A stretch of 64,000 nt of DNA from Caballeronia glebae (GCF_001545035.1 NZ_FCOJ02000027.1:30223-94222), one strand, 5' to 3'; shown: positions 43,935 to 53,717, counted from the first letter of the stretch. Numbers and translations: made by a program. The notes: generated by a model not told the origin, from the sequence alone.

Positions 43935-45521
43935 TTGACCAGCCGACATCCCGGACATCCCGATAGCCAGCAACGAGCGCACGCGGTCGCCTCGCACGCG
44001 AGTCCTTGCGATGAACTCGTTATTCGCGCGCAGCCCGTCGCGGCCGGTCATCCCTGTGGGCGCAAGCGCCTCGCCCTTTCGGCGACGATTCTCGGGTCGA
44101 GCATGGCGTTCATCGACGGCTCGGTCGTCAACGTCGCGCTGCCGTCGATCCAGAGCGAGCTCGGCGCGAGCATTGCGGCGATGCAGTGGGTCGTCAACGC
44201 GTATCTGCTGTTTCTCGGCGCGCTCGTGCTCGTCGGCGGAGCGATGGGCGACAAGCTCGGCCGCCGCAAGGTGTTCGTCGCGGGCATCGCGATATTCACG
44301 GTCGCGTCGGCGGCGTGCGGCTTCGCGCCCGGCATGAGCTGGCTCATCGCCGCGCGCGCGTTGCAGGGCATCGGCGCGGCGCTGCTCGTGCCGGGCAGCC
44401 TCGCGATCATCGGCGCGGTGTTCGAGGGCGAAGCGCGCGGGCGCGCGATTGGCACGTGGGCGGGCGTCGGCGCGATCACGTCGTCGGTCGGACCGGCGGC
44501 CGGCGGCTGGCTCGTCGACACATTCTCCTGGCGCGCGATTTTCTTCCTCAACCTGCCGCTCGCCGCAGCGACCATCGCGCTCGCGATGGCGTCCGTGCCC
44601 GATAGCCACGATGCCGACGCGCCGCAGACACTCGACTGGCCGGGCGCTGCGACCACCGCAGCGGGCCTCGCCTTGCTGACGTACGGTCTCACGGAGGCGC
44701 CGTCGCGCGGTTTCGCCGATCCGCTCGTGCTCGCGATGATCGGCGCGGGCGTCGTGCTGCTCGCCGCGTTCATCGCGATCGAAGTCAAATCGCGCGATCC
44801 GATGGTGCCGCTCGACATCTTCCGCTCGCGCGATTTCAGCGGCGCGAATCTCGTCACGCTGCTGCTCTACTTCGGGCTCGGCGGCGTGCTGTTCTTCCTG
44901 CCGTTCACGCTGATCCGCGCATACGGCTTCAGCGCGACCGAAGCGGGCGCGGCGGTATTGCCGATGCCGCTCGTCATCGGCCTGTTCTCGCGCTTCACGG
45001 GCGGGCTGACGAGCCGCTTCGGTGCGCGTGCGCTCTTGATCGCCGGTCCGTGCGTCGCGGGTCTCGGCTTCGCGATGCTCGCGCTGCCGATCGTCGCGGG
45101 GCGCTATTGGACGGGTTTTCTGCCCGCGCTGATCGTGCTCGGACTCGGCATGACGATCACCGTGGCGCCGCTCACGACGACCGTGATGGCGTCGGCGGGA
45201 AGCGGGCGCGCGGGCATTGCGTCGGGCATCAACAACGCGGTGGCGCGCGTGGCGAGCCTGCTCGCGATCGCCGTGCTCGGGATCGTGTTCGTGTGGTCGC
45301 ACGACGCGGCTTTGTCGGCGCGGCTCGATCGTCTGCATTTGCCGCGCGAGAGCATGCGCGCGCTCGATGCCGAGCCGAAAACCGCCGCGCCATCGACGCC
45401 GCTTGCCCGCGCACAGGCCGATGCGATCGCCGATGCGTTGCGCGCGGTCGCCGCGCTGTCCGCCGTATGCGCGTTCGCGGCGGCGGGCGTGGCGGCGGCG
45501 ACCATCCATCGCAGAAAATAA
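43935..45521 (+). CDS. MFS exporter, DHA2 (EmrB/QacA) family, 14 TMS
   Basis: 528 residues. The DHA2 motif C region AMGDKLGRRKVFVAG, the start SSMAFIDGSVVNVALPSIQ and GGWLVDTFSWRAIFFLN are family-typical; about fourteen hydrophobic helices fit a drug/H+ antiporter. The start is TTG at 43935 with GAGGAA upstream; no ATG gives a complete first helix, and GTG/ATG options further upstream add unrelated sequence. It is divergent from the Fur-controlled sodA operon. Substrate unknown. Confidence 0.88.
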   Translation: MTSRHPGHPDSQQRAHAVASHASPCDELVIRAQPVAAGHPCGRKRLALSATILGSSMAFIDGSVVNVALPSIQSELGASIAAMQWVVNAYLLFLGALVLVGGAMGDKLGRRKVFVAGIAIFTVASAACGFAPGMSWLIAARALQGIGAALLVPGSLAIIGAVFEGEARGRAIGTWAGVGAITSSVGPAAGGWLVDTFSWRAIFFLNLPLAAATIALAMASVPDSHDADAPQTLDWPGAATTAAGLALLTYGLTEAPSRGFADPLVLAMIGAGVVLLAAFIAIEVKSRDPMVPLDIFRSRDFSGANLVTLLLYFGLGGVLFFLPFTLIRAYGFSATEAGAAVLPMPLVIGLFSRFTGGLTSRFGARALLIAGPCVAGLGFAMLALPIVAGRYWTGFLPALIVLGLGMTITVAPLTTTVMASAGSGRAGIASGINNAVARVASLLAIAVLGIVFVWSHDAALSARLDRLHLPRESMRALDAEPKTAAPSTPLARAQADAIADALRAVAALSAVCAFAAAGVAAATIHRRK

Positions 45522-45524
45522 AAA

Positions 45525-45559
45525 AATCCCGATGTGGGCGCGAGCCGGACATCGGGATT
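45525..45559 (-). terminator. Rho-independent terminator of the desaturase-like gene
   Basis: AATCCCGATGT / ACATCGGGATT, an 11-bp stem with a 13-nt loop, followed on the minus strand by a U-run (the A-run at 45517-45526). It serves the minus-strand gene ending at 45585 and may work in both directions. Confidence 0.85.
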
Positions 45560-45584
45560 CGAAGCTACCGCCGAGAAGCTTTTC

Positions 45585-46508
45585 TTATTGGCCGACGTGG
45601 GCCGGTTGTTGTTCGATCGCCCTGGCGCGCTTTTGCAATTCGTCGGTCGTGTGGCCTTCGCCGTTGGGCAGCCAGCCCGGAGGACGCAGCAGGAAGCCGA
45701 GCGCATCCGCGACGCTCTTCGCGTGGAACATGTCTTTCGCGAGGCTGACCCAGTGCTGCATCTCGACGACGATCGGGTTATGCGACGTCACCGGCGTCGT
45801 CAGGCCGTAGACACACGGTTCCTCGGCGCGCTCTTCCACGTAGGTTCCGAACAGGCGATCGAAGACGACCAGCACGCCGCCGAAATTCGCATCGAGATAC
45901 GCTGCGTTCGAAGCGTGATGCACACGATGCGACGACGGCGTGTTGAACACATATTCGAGCCAGCCGAGCTTCGGAATCCAGGTTGCGTGGAGCCAGAACT
46001 GGTAGAGCAGGTTGATCGACACGACTGCGAGCACCACATCCGGCTTCACGCCGAGCCACACGAGCGGCGTGAAGAAGATGGCCGAACCCGCGATCTTGGT
46101 CAGCCAGCCGAGACGATACGCGGACGACAGCGTCAGCTGGTTGGGCGAGTGATGCACCGCGTGGTTCGCCCAGAAAAAGCGGATCGTGTGCGACGCGCGG
46201 TGATACCAGTAGTAGCAGAACTCCTGTCCGATGAAGAGCAGAAAGAGCGTCAGCGCGGTGTTCGTCGTGACCGTGTGGATGCGATGCTCCCACGCGAAGT
46301 TGAACACCGGGGTCGCGAGCGAGATCGGCACGAAGGCGAGCAGCTTGCGGCCGATGAGATCGACGAGCGAGATCCAGGTCTCGTGCCAGTCGAAGGCCTT
46401 GTCGGTGCCTTTGTATTTGAAGTGCAGGACGACAGCTTCGATCATCGACGCGGCGAGAACGATGCCCATCGCGTACAGCGAAATTTTTCCGAGCAGCTCC
46501 AGTTCCAT
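45585..46508 (-). CDS. Sterol desaturase/fatty acid hydroxylase family membrane protein
   Basis: 307-residue membrane di-iron enzyme candidate. Three histidine clusters are visible: HRASH, NHAVHHS and HRVHHASN, the di-iron ligand set of the ERG3/BAZ superfamily, placed between hydrophobic helices. The start at 46508 has an AAGGCG site; the longer ORF is rejected. In bacteria such proteins hydroxylate or desaturate lipids or carotenoids; the substrate here is unknown. Confidence 0.88.
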   Translation of the reverse strand: MELELLGKISLYAMGIVLAASMIEAVVLHFKYKGTDKAFDWHETWISLVDLIGRKLLAFVPISLATPVFNFAWEHRIHTVTTNTALTLFLLFIGQEFCYYWYHRASHTIRFFWANHAVHHSPNQLTLSSAYRLGWLTKIAGSAIFFTPLVWLGVKPDVVLAVVSINLLYQFWLHATWIPKLGWLEYVFNTPSSHRVHHASNAAYLDANFGGVLVVFDRLFGTYVEERAEEPCVYGLTTPVTSHNPIVVEMQHWVSLAKDMFHAKSVADALGFLLRPPGWLPNGEGHTTDELQKRARAIEQQPAHVGQ

Positions 46509-46925
46509 GATGGTTCGCCTTGGTGGGTGGTTGCGAATGAACCCATTTTGGCGATCGGCCTGGTTAAAAACCACGCACAAACTATTTCACGGAATGTCAC
46601 GGCCCGCCCGCAAACCCTTGTGGCGCAGAGGGCGGGCGTTTCGCGGGAGTTATTTCAATGTATGTCGACCGGTTGGACCCGGCTACGGCTACGGTTTCGC
46701 GGGACTCTCGAAAATGGTCCAGCCTTCATTGCGCGCGGCCAGAAATCGCCTGATGGACTCAACCGTCAATCGGACTGGGCTTAATAGCGCGGCAAAAAAT
46801 CGATAAGCAGCTTACGAGAAGCTTGTGCGTACGATCAGACGCCGATAGAATGCGAACAATTCCTATTTACATCACCTCGAAAAGATGATTGCAGCGCACG
46901 ACTATCGCTCCGAGGATTCGCGGGC
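46509..46925. other. Intergenic region with weak Fur-like site before the PepSY gene
   Basis: 417 bp between divergent genes. A CCCGCCC...GGGCGGG inverted repeat with a 20-nt loop lies near 46605-46640. At 46849-46867, 59 nt before the PepSY start, AATGCGAACAATTCCTATT matches the Fur core at only 12 of 19 positions. No gene seen. Confidence 0.35.
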
Positions 46926-48143
46926 ATGAGACCGGTTCTGGTTCGCCTGCATCGCTGGCTCGGCGTCGCGACCGCGCTCTTTCTGTTCGTCTCGGGGCTC
47001 ACCGGCGCGATCATCGCGTGGGATCACGAGATCGACGCGCTCCTCAATCCGTCGTTCTTTGAGGCGCGCACCGACGGGCCCGCGCTGGCGCCGCTCGAAC
47101 TCGCGAGGCGCGTCGAGGCCGCCGATCCGCGCGTCGAGGTGACGTATCTGCCGCTCGGCGTCGAGCCGGGACACACCGCCCAAATGATGGTGATGCCGCG
47201 CACGAACCCGGCGACGAACGCGCCGTTCGACGTCGCGTACAACCAGATCGCCGTCGATCCCGCGACCGGGCAGGTGCAGGCGCAGCGCATGTGGGGCGTG
47301 GTGTCGCTCGCGCGCATCGACCTGATGCCGTTCCTCTACAAGCTGCACTACACGCTGCATTTGCCCATCGTCGGCGGCTTCGATACGGGCACCTGGCTGA
47401 TCGGCATCGTCGGCATTCTGTGGTTCTTCGATAGCGGCATCGCGCTGATTCTGTCGTTTCCGAGCGTGAAGGCGTGGCGCAAGTCGTTCGCGTTCCGCAT
47501 GAAGCGCGGCGGCTACGCGCTCACGTTCGACCTGCATCGCTCTGGCGGCGTGTGGATCTGGGGCCTGCTGCTCGTGATGGCGCTCACGTCGATTTCGATG
47601 AATCTTTCCGAGCCCGTGATGCGTCCGGTCGTCTCGATGTTCTCGAAGCTCTCGCCGTCGTTTCTCGACAATCCGGAACTCGTGCGCGCCGGGCCGCCCG
47701 GCAAGCCGCCCGCCACGCGCGAGCACATTCTGGAGATGGCCGCGCGCGACGCGAAACGCGCAAACCTGACCGAACCGATGGGCGCGCTCTACTACGCGCC
47801 GATGTTCAAGGCCTACGGCGTCGGCTTCTTCGCGCCCGGACACGATCACGGCGACATGGGTCTCGGCAACGCTTGGCTCTACTACAACGCTCAGACGGAC
47901 GCGCTTGCGGGCTCGACGATTCCGGGCCGCGGCTCGGCCGGCGACATCTTCATGCAGGCGCAGTTTCCGTTGCACTCGGGGCGTATCGTCGGCCTCGGCG
48001 GGCGCATTCTGGTAAGCGCGGTGGGCATTGCGGTCGCGATGCTCAGCGCGACCGGTCTCATGATCTGGTTCAGAAAGCGCGCCGCACGCCGGCACTCGGC
48101 AGCCGTGGCGAATGCGCGAGCGGCGCGCTCGCTGACTTCATGA
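46926..48143 (+). CDS. PepSY-associated membrane protein (putative iron reductase)
   Basis: 405-residue inner-membrane protein with four helices: LHRWLGVATALFLFVSGLTG at the start, TWLIGIVGILWFFDSGIALI, GGVWIWGLLLVMALTSISM and LGGRILVSAVGIAVAMLSAT. A PepSY domain lies in the first periplasmic loop and conserved helix-edge histidines could bind haem. Proteins of this family are commonly encoded beside TonB siderophore receptors and are thought to reduce imported ferric complexes. The receptor gene follows 244 bp downstream. Confidence 0.85.
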   Translation: MRPVLVRLHRWLGVATALFLFVSGLTGAIIAWDHEIDALLNPSFFEARTDGPALAPLELARRVEAADPRVEVTYLPLGVEPGHTAQMMVMPRTNPATNAPFDVAYNQIAVDPATGQVQAQRMWGVVSLARIDLMPFLYKLHYTLHLPIVGGFDTGTWLIGIVGILWFFDSGIALILSFPSVKAWRKSFAFRMKRGGYALTFDLHRSGGVWIWGLLLVMALTSISMNLSEPVMRPVVSMFSKLSPSFLDNPELVRAGPPGKPPATREHILEMAARDAKRANLTEPMGALYYAPMFKAYGVGFFAPGHDHGDMGLGNAWLYYNAQTDALAGSTIPGRGSAGDIFMQAQFPLHSGRIVGLGGRILVSAVGIAVAMLSATGLMIWFRKRAARRHSAAVANARAARSLTS

Positions 48144-48227
48144 CAGCCTGACGAATCTCGCATAAACCACGATTCGTCTCACAGGCTTGCGTGAGATGTT
48201 GCGTTCCGACAACCCTATCGATGTCGG

Positions 48228-48246
48228 AATGATAACGAATCTTATT
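48228..48246. promoter_or_regulatory. Candidate Fur box before the TonB receptor gene
   Basis: AATGATAACGAATCTTATT matches the Fur core at 14 of 19 positions and lies about 140 nt upstream of the receptor ATG. A hairpin-forming inverted repeat (ACGAATC 48151-48157 / GATTCGT 48171-48177) lies just before it and may end the PepSY transcript. Confidence 0.6.
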
Positions 48247-48387
48247 TGCAATATAATGCGGCGCACAACGGCCCTGGTGCCGCCGCGCGCGTGCGCGGCC
48301 GGTCTCGGGACCCAGAACATGCCGCCCGGATTCCGTTCGCGCCCCGGGACGGAAGACCGACCAACATCGATTTTTCCCCGCTGATTC

Positions 48388-50604
48388 ATGTCCGTTTCCC
48401 CCGTATTAACCTTGCAGGCGACGCCTGCGAAGGCGCTCGTCCGTCGTGCGTCGAGCGCCGCCATCGTCGCGGCTGTCGCGGCGGTTTTTTCCTTGTCAGC
48501 ACACGCGCAATCGGCCGGGTCGAACGACGCTGAGGGCGCGAGCGCGCCCGCCGAAAGCACGCTGCCCGCCGTCAAGGTGCAGGCGTCGAAGGAACAGTTG
48601 CCGGGCGATCTCGCACCGACTTACGCCGGCGGCCAGGTCGCGCGCGGCGCCGATTTCGGCGTGCTCGGGCAGCAAAAGATGATCGACGTGCCGTTCAGCA
48701 TGACGACGTACACGTCGAAGCTGATCGAGGATCAGCAGGCGCGCACGCTTTCGGACGTGCTGGCCAACGATCCGGCGGTGCGCACGGCGCTCGGCTTCGG
48801 CAACTTCTCCGAGGTGTACGTCATTCGCGGCTTCGAGCTGCAAGGCGATGACATCTCGCTCAACGGTCTCTACGGCATCACGCCGCGCCAGCTCGTTTCC
48901 ACGTATGCGCTCGCGCGCGTCGACGTGTTCAAGGGCGCCAATGCGTTTTTGAACGGCGCGTCGCCGAACGGCTCGGCGGTGGGCGGCGGGCTGAACCTGC
49001 AACTGAAGCGCGCGGACGACAAGCCGCTCACGCGCGTGACGCTCGAAGGCGAGACCTCGGGCGTGATCGGCGCGCATCTCGACGTCGGCCGCCGCTTCGG
49101 CAGCGAAGGGCAGTTCGGCATCCGCGTGAATCAGGCGAATCACGATGGCGAGACGTCGATCGACAACGAACATCGTCGCGACAACACGACGGCGGTGGCG
49201 CTCGACTGGCGCGGCGACAAGCTGCGTCTGTACGGCGATTTTCTGTATCAGCGCCAGCGCGTGAACGGCGGCCGCTCGACCGTGTACGACTACGCCAATT
49301 ACATTCCCGAACCGCCGTCGGCGTCGTACAACTACGGGCAGTCCTGGAACTACAGTTCGATCGAAGACACGGTCGGCATCCTGCGCGCCGAATACGACTT
49401 CCTGCCGGGCTGGACGGCCTACGTGACGGGCGGCGCGCGCCACACGGACGAGCGCGGCGAGTACTCGTCGCCGAGCATCAACACGACGGGCGTCACGCAG
49501 TCGCGTCTCGGCGTGCCGCACAAGGAAGACGGCACTTCCGCCGAAGCCGGCGTGCGCGGTCATTTCAACACCGGCCCCGTTTCGCACTTCGTGACGGCGG
49601 GCGCATCGATCGTGCGCGTCGACACGATGTCGGCGTACACGTACAGCGCCTCCTGGGCGTCGAGTATCTACGACACGCCGCAAGTGCCGTATCCGGCGAC
49701 CATCGGACAGGGCGGCAATCTCGCCGATCCGCAGACCACCTCGCTCAGTCTGCTGCGCAGCGTCTCGATCTCGGACACGCTCGGCTTCCTCAACGACCGC
49801 GTGCTGCTCACGCTCGGCGCGCGTCATCAGGACATCCACGCGAACAACTTCGACTACACGGGCCAGCAAACCGAGGCCTACAACGACTCGGTGACGACGC
49901 CGCTGTTCGGCCTCGTCGTCAAGCCGTGGCAGAACGTGTCGTTCTTCGCGAACCGCAGCGAAGCGCTGACGATCGGCGAGGCGGCGCCGGCCACCGCGGC
50001 CAACACGGGACAACTGTTGCCGCCGGAGAAGTCGAAGCAATGGGAAGTCGGCGCGAAGTACGACACCGGCCAGTACGGCGCGTCGCTCGCGGCGTTCCAG
50101 ATCGAGAAGCCGCTGACCTACACGAACGCGTCGAACTATTTCGTCTCGGACGGCACGCAGCGCAATCGCGGCATCGAGGCGTCGGTGTTCGGCGAGCCGG
50201 TGCGCGGCGTGCGCCTGATCGCGGGCGCGACGTATATCCACGCGACGCAATACGGTCTGGCCGATGCATCGTCGGACGGCAAGAAGCCGATCGGCGTGCC
50301 GACGTTCCTGTTCAACGTGAACGCGGAATACGACGTGCCGATGTTCAACGGCCTCACGCTGACGGCGCGCTGGATCTATACCGGCTCGCAGTATCTCAAC
50401 ACGACGAACACGCTGTCGATTCCGCACTGGAACCGCTTCGACCTCGGCGCGCGCTACGCGACGGTGGTGTTCGGCAAGCCGACGACGTTCCGCGCGAGCG
50501 TGCTCAACGTGGCGAACAAGTCGTATTGGGCATCGACCATCGGTGGTTATCTGACGCAGGGCGCGCCGCGCACGGTGCTCCTGTCGATGACGACGGATTT
50601 CTAG
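48388..50604 (+). CDS. TonB-dependent siderophore receptor
   Basis: 738 residues: signal peptide cut near residue 41 (SLSAHAQS), a TonB-box-like LPAVKVQA (about 54-61), the plug domain (about 85-210, YVIRGFELQGDDISLNG, then FKGANAFLNG) and a 22-strand barrel ending LLSMTTDF with terminal Phe. The pattern fits the hydroxamate/catecholate siderophore receptor group (FhuE/FpvA-like). With the PepSY gene upstream and a Fur-like site it forms an iron-uptake unit. The cognate siderophore is not indicated; no biosynthesis genes are in the window. Confidence 0.92.
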   Translation: MSVSPVLTLQATPAKALVRRASSAAIVAAVAAVFSLSAHAQSAGSNDAEGASAPAESTLPAVKVQASKEQLPGDLAPTYAGGQVARGADFGVLGQQKMIDVPFSMTTYTSKLIEDQQARTLSDVLANDPAVRTALGFGNFSEVYVIRGFELQGDDISLNGLYGITPRQLVSTYALARVDVFKGANAFLNGASPNGSAVGGGLNLQLKRADDKPLTRVTLEGETSGVIGAHLDVGRRFGSEGQFGIRVNQANHDGETSIDNEHRRDNTTAVALDWRGDKLRLYGDFLYQRQRVNGGRSTVYDYANYIPEPPSASYNYGQSWNYSSIEDTVGILRAEYDFLPGWTAYVTGGARHTDERGEYSSPSINTTGVTQSRLGVPHKEDGTSAEAGVRGHFNTGPVSHFVTAGASIVRVDTMSAYTYSASWASSIYDTPQVPYPATIGQGGNLADPQTTSLSLLRSVSISDTLGFLNDRVLLTLGARHQDIHANNFDYTGQQTEAYNDSVTTPLFGLVVKPWQNVSFFANRSEALTIGEAAPATAANTGQLLPPEKSKQWEVGAKYDTGQYGASLAAFQIEKPLTYTNASNYFVSDGTQRNRGIEASVFGEPVRGVRLIAGATYIHATQYGLADASSDGKKPIGVPTFLFNVNAEYDVPMFNGLTLTARWIYTGSQYLNTTNTLSIPHWNRFDLGARYATVVFGKPTTFRASVLNVANKSYWASTIGGYLTQGAPRTVLLSMTTDF

Positions 50605-50631
50605 GCGCTCCGATCCGGAAGCGGGAAAAAG

Positions 50632-50659
50632 CGCCGCGCGTTCGCAAGAACGCGCGGCG
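50632..50659 (+). terminator. Rho-independent terminator after the TonB receptor gene
   Basis: CGCCGCGCGTTC-GCAA-GAACGCGCGGCG, a 12-bp stem with a GNRA loop, followed by TTTGCATTTG. Confidence 0.85.
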
Positions 50660-50858
50660 TTTGCATTTGTGGTCCGCTCGGTGCCGGTGAATAGCCGCGA
50701 CGCAATGTGGACTCAACGATTGGTCCCGTCTGGCACTAACTTCCTGGATTTTTCGCTGTGGATACTCGGTCATCGGTCCGCTGCATGCGCGACGGGCCGC
50801 AGCGAAACGGGGGATGCCGCGCCGGCCAGCCCGATTTTCCACTTCTCCAGGAACCGTC

Positions 50859-51935
50859 ATGAAAACGATCCGCGTCTCCGGCCTGAAACGTCTGCCTGGC
50901 AAGTTGCTTCGAAAGATCTCACCGGCGCGCGCGCTGGCAACGCTCGCAATCGCCGCGTGCGCGTGGGGCGTCGCACAGGCGGCTCATGCCGAAGACAAGG
51001 AAGTGACGATCGCGTATCAGCAAATCGTCGATCCGTGGGTCGTCGGCATTGCCGATGGCTCGATCGCCAAGGCGACCGGCTACAAGATCAACTGGCGGCA
51101 GTTCGAATCCGGCGCGAAGGTGGCGACCGCGATGGCATCGGGCGACGTCAAGATCGGCGTAATCGGTTCGAGCCCGCTCGCCGCCGCCGTCAGTCAGGGC
51201 GTGGACGCGCAACTCTTCTGGATTCTCGACAATATCAACGAAGCCGAAGCGATGGTCGTGCGCAACGGCTCGGGCATCGCGAAGCCGGCGGATCTGAAGG
51301 GCAAGACCATCGGCGTGCCGTTCGTCTCCACGACGCACTATCACACGATGTTCGCGCTACAGCATTGGGGCATCGATCCGTCGTCGGTGAAGATTCTCAA
51401 CATGCAGCCGAATCAGATCGCGGCGGCGTGGGAGCGCGGCGATATCGACGCCGCCTATGTGTGGGACCCGGCGCTTTCGCAATTGAAGAAGAGCGGCAAG
51501 GTGCTGATCACGTCGGGCGATCTGTCGAAACTGGGCAAGCCGACGTTCGACGGCATCGCGGTCGACCGCGCGTGGGGCGAGGCGCACAAGGATTTCATGG
51601 CGAAGCTCGTGAAGGCCATCGCCGATCTCGATGCGCAGTATCGCAACGATCCGTCCAAATGGACCGCGCAGTCGAAGCAAGCTGTGGCTATCGCCAGGAC
51701 GATCGGCGGCGCGCCGGCGGACGTGCCGGAGTCGCTTGCGTTGTACGGCTATCCGTCGGCGCAGGAGCAGGCGTCGAAACAGTGGCTCGGCGGCGGCGCG
51801 TCGAGCCGGGCCGCTTTCGCGCTCAAGGACACGGCGGACTTTCTGAAGCAGCAGAAGCGTGTCGACGCGGTGCTGCCGGACTATTCGAAGTACGTGACGG
51901 CGGAGTACGTCGAGGCGGCTGAAAAGCTGAAATGA
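50859..51935 (+). CDS. tauA: Taurine-type ABC importer, substrate-binding protein
   Basis: 358 residues: a long signal peptide (ends about VAQAAHAED, residue 45) and the TauA pattern EVTIAYQQIVDPWVVGIADG, SGDVKIGVIGSSPLAAAVSQG, DLKGKTIGVPFVSTTHYHTMF and AAYVWDPALSQLKKSG. These residues mark the taurine/aliphatic-sulfonate pocket. The start at 50859 has AGGA upstream. First gene of a tauABC operon; the oxygenase gene tauD is absent. Confidence 0.92.
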   Translation: MKTIRVSGLKRLPGKLLRKISPARALATLAIAACAWGVAQAAHAEDKEVTIAYQQIVDPWVVGIADGSIAKATGYKINWRQFESGAKVATAMASGDVKIGVIGSSPLAAAVSQGVDAQLFWILDNINEAEAMVVRNGSGIAKPADLKGKTIGVPFVSTTHYHTMFALQHWGIDPSSVKILNMQPNQIAAAWERGDIDAAYVWDPALSQLKKSGKVLITSGDLSKLGKPTFDGIAVDRAWGEAHKDFMAKLVKAIADLDAQYRNDPSKWTAQSKQAVAIARTIGGAPADVPESLALYGYPSAQEQASKQWLGGGASSRAAFALKDTADFLKQQKRVDAVLPDYSKYVTAEYVEAAEKLK

Positions 51936-51991
51936 GCCTGAATCCGGGCACGCGCCGCTTGCCCTTGCCACATCCGGGTCCGGGAGGACAT

Positions 51992-52807
51992 ATGAGTTGC
52001 ATGCAGGTCAGAAACGTCAGCGTGTTGTTTCCTGGACGACGCCCGGGCGAGCGCGTGCAAGCGCTCGACGGCATCGATCTCACTATCGGCGATGGCGAAT
52101 TCGTCGTCGCGCTCGGTGCGTCGGGATGCGGCAAGACAACGCTGTTGTCGCTGATGGCGGGTTTCATCGCGCCGTCGTCGGGTGAGATGCTGCTCAACGG
52201 CCGGCCGGTCGAGGGGCCGGGCGCCGATCGCGGCGTGGTGTTTCAAAAGCATGCGCTACTGCCGTGGCTCAACGTGCTCGACAACGCCACCTTTGGCCTG
52301 AAGCTGCAGGGCGTGCCGAAGGCGCAACGCGAGGAGATCGCGAAACGCAACCTCGCGCTGGTCGGCCTTCAGGACTTTCACCGGCACATGATCTACCAGT
52401 TGTCGGGCGGCATGCAGCAGCGCGTGGGCATTGCCCGCGCGCTGACCTGCGACCCCGCGATGCTGCTGATGGACGAGCCGATGGCCGCGCTCGATGCGCT
52501 CACGCGCGAGACCATTCAGGAGCTATTGCTCGATGTCTGGCAGCGCACGCAGAAGATGTTGTTCTTCATCACGCATAGCGTGGAGGAGGCGCTCTTTCTG
52601 GCGAGCCGGCTGATTGTCATGTCGCCGCGTCCGGGGCGGATCACGCATAGCTACGATCTCGATTTCAACCGCCGCTTTCTCGCCACCCGCGACGCGCGCG
52701 CGATCAAGTCAAGCCCCGATTTCATCGAAATGCGCGAGCGCGTGCTCGGCATCATTTACGGCGACGAGCGCGCCGTCCATCACGCCGAGGAGGTTCATCA
52801 TGGTTAA
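51992..52807 (+). CDS. tauB: Taurine-type ABC importer, ATPase
   Basis: 271 residues. Walker A GASGCGKTT (42-50), Q-loop VVFQKHALLPW, signature LSGGMQQR, Walker B LLMDEPMAALD and the H-loop ITHS, where Ser follows His in place of the common Asp. The ATG at 51992 has GGGAGGA upstream and matches TauB N-termini; an ATG at 51932 overlapping the tauA stop would add 20 Pro/Gly-rich residues. It overlaps tauC by 8 nt. Confidence 0.92.
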   Translation: MSCMQVRNVSVLFPGRRPGERVQALDGIDLTIGDGEFVVALGASGCGKTTLLSLMAGFIAPSSGEMLLNGRPVEGPGADRGVVFQKHALLPWLNVLDNATFGLKLQGVPKAQREEIAKRNLALVGLQDFHRHMIYQLSGGMQQRVGIARALTCDPAMLLMDEPMAALDALTRETIQELLLDVWQRTQKMLFFITHSVEEALFLASRLIVMSPRPGRITHSYDLDFNRRFLATRDARAIKSSPDFIEMRERVLGIIYGDERAVHHAEEVHHG

Positions 52808-53705
52808 GCGCGCATCGATGACGGCGCCCGGTCACGCGCTCGAACGCGAGATCGGCGCGTCGCGGCGTCCCCCGGGCAGGCCCGCGCGACAGTCGAAGAA
52901 AAAGCCGGTGAAACCGGGCGACACGTTCGGCGTGCCGGGTTACGGCAGCAGCCTGGCGATGAGCGCCGCGACCGTTGCCGTGCTGGTGGCCGGCTGGTTT
53001 CTGATCACCGGCATGCATTGGGTCAAGCCGCTCTTCCTGCCTTCGCCGCAAGCGGTCTATGCGAAGTTCGTTTTGGTGGCGAGCGAAGGTTTCGCCAACT
53101 CGACGCTCGCCGAACATGTGGTGGCGAGCCTGTTGCGCGTGTTCGGCGCGTTCGCGCTCGCCTGCGCGACAGCGATTCCGGTCGGCGTGCTGATGGGCGT
53201 TTCGCGGCACGCACGCGGCGTGTTCGATCCGCCGATCGAGTTTTATCGGCCGCTGCCGCCGCTCGCGTATCTGCCGCTCATCATCATCTGGTTCGGCATC
53301 GGCGAGTTCTCGAAGATCTTTCTGATCTATCTGGCGATCTTCGCGCCACTCGCGATCGCCGCGCGCGCGGGCGTGCGATCGGTGTCGATCGAGCAGATTC
53401 ACGCAGCGTATTCGATGGGCGCGTCGCGTGCGCAAGTGGTGACTCACGTGATTCTCAAATCCGCGCTGCCGGAGATTTTCACGGGCATGCGCATCGGCAT
53501 CGGCGTGGGCTGGACGACGCTCGTCGCGGCGGAGATGGTCGCCTCGACGCGTGGGCTCGGCTTCATGGTGCTCAACGCAGCCGAGTTCCTCGCGAGCGAT
53601 GTCGTCATCATGGGCATCATCGTTATCGGCTTCTTCGCGCTTTGCTTCGATTTGCTGATGCGGTATCTGGAAAAGGCGATGGTGCCGTGGAAAGGGAGAG
53701 TGTGA
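52800..53705 (+). CDS. tauC: Taurine-type ABC importer, permease
   Basis: 301 residues. A 45-residue basic, Pro-rich cytoplasmic lead (RRPPGRPARQSKKKPVKPG) precedes about six helices and the docking loop AYSMGASRAQVVTHVILKSALPEIF. The start has AGGAGG and lies in the end of tauB. The basic lead is longer than in E. coli TauC. Confidence 0.92.
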   Translation: MVKRASMTAPGHALEREIGASRRPPGRPARQSKKKPVKPGDTFGVPGYGSSLAMSAATVAVLVAGWFLITGMHWVKPLFLPSPQAVYAKFVLVASEGFANSTLAEHVVASLLRVFGAFALACATAIPVGVLMGVSRHARGVFDPPIEFYRPLPPLAYLPLIIIWFGIGEFSKIFLIYLAIFAPLAIAARAGVRSVSIEQIHAAYSMGASRAQVVTHVILKSALPEIFTGMRIGIGVGWTTLVAAEMVASTRGLGFMVLNAAEFLASDVVIMGIIVIGFFALCFDLLMRYLEKAMVPWKGRV

Positions 53706-53717
53706 GCGAGCCCGACG

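Noticed and set aside
48145..48187. Hairpin between the PepSY and TonB receptor genes as a terminator
   Set aside because: The outer and inner stems are separated by a 4-nt bulge on one side and there is no U-tract; not called as a separate terminator.
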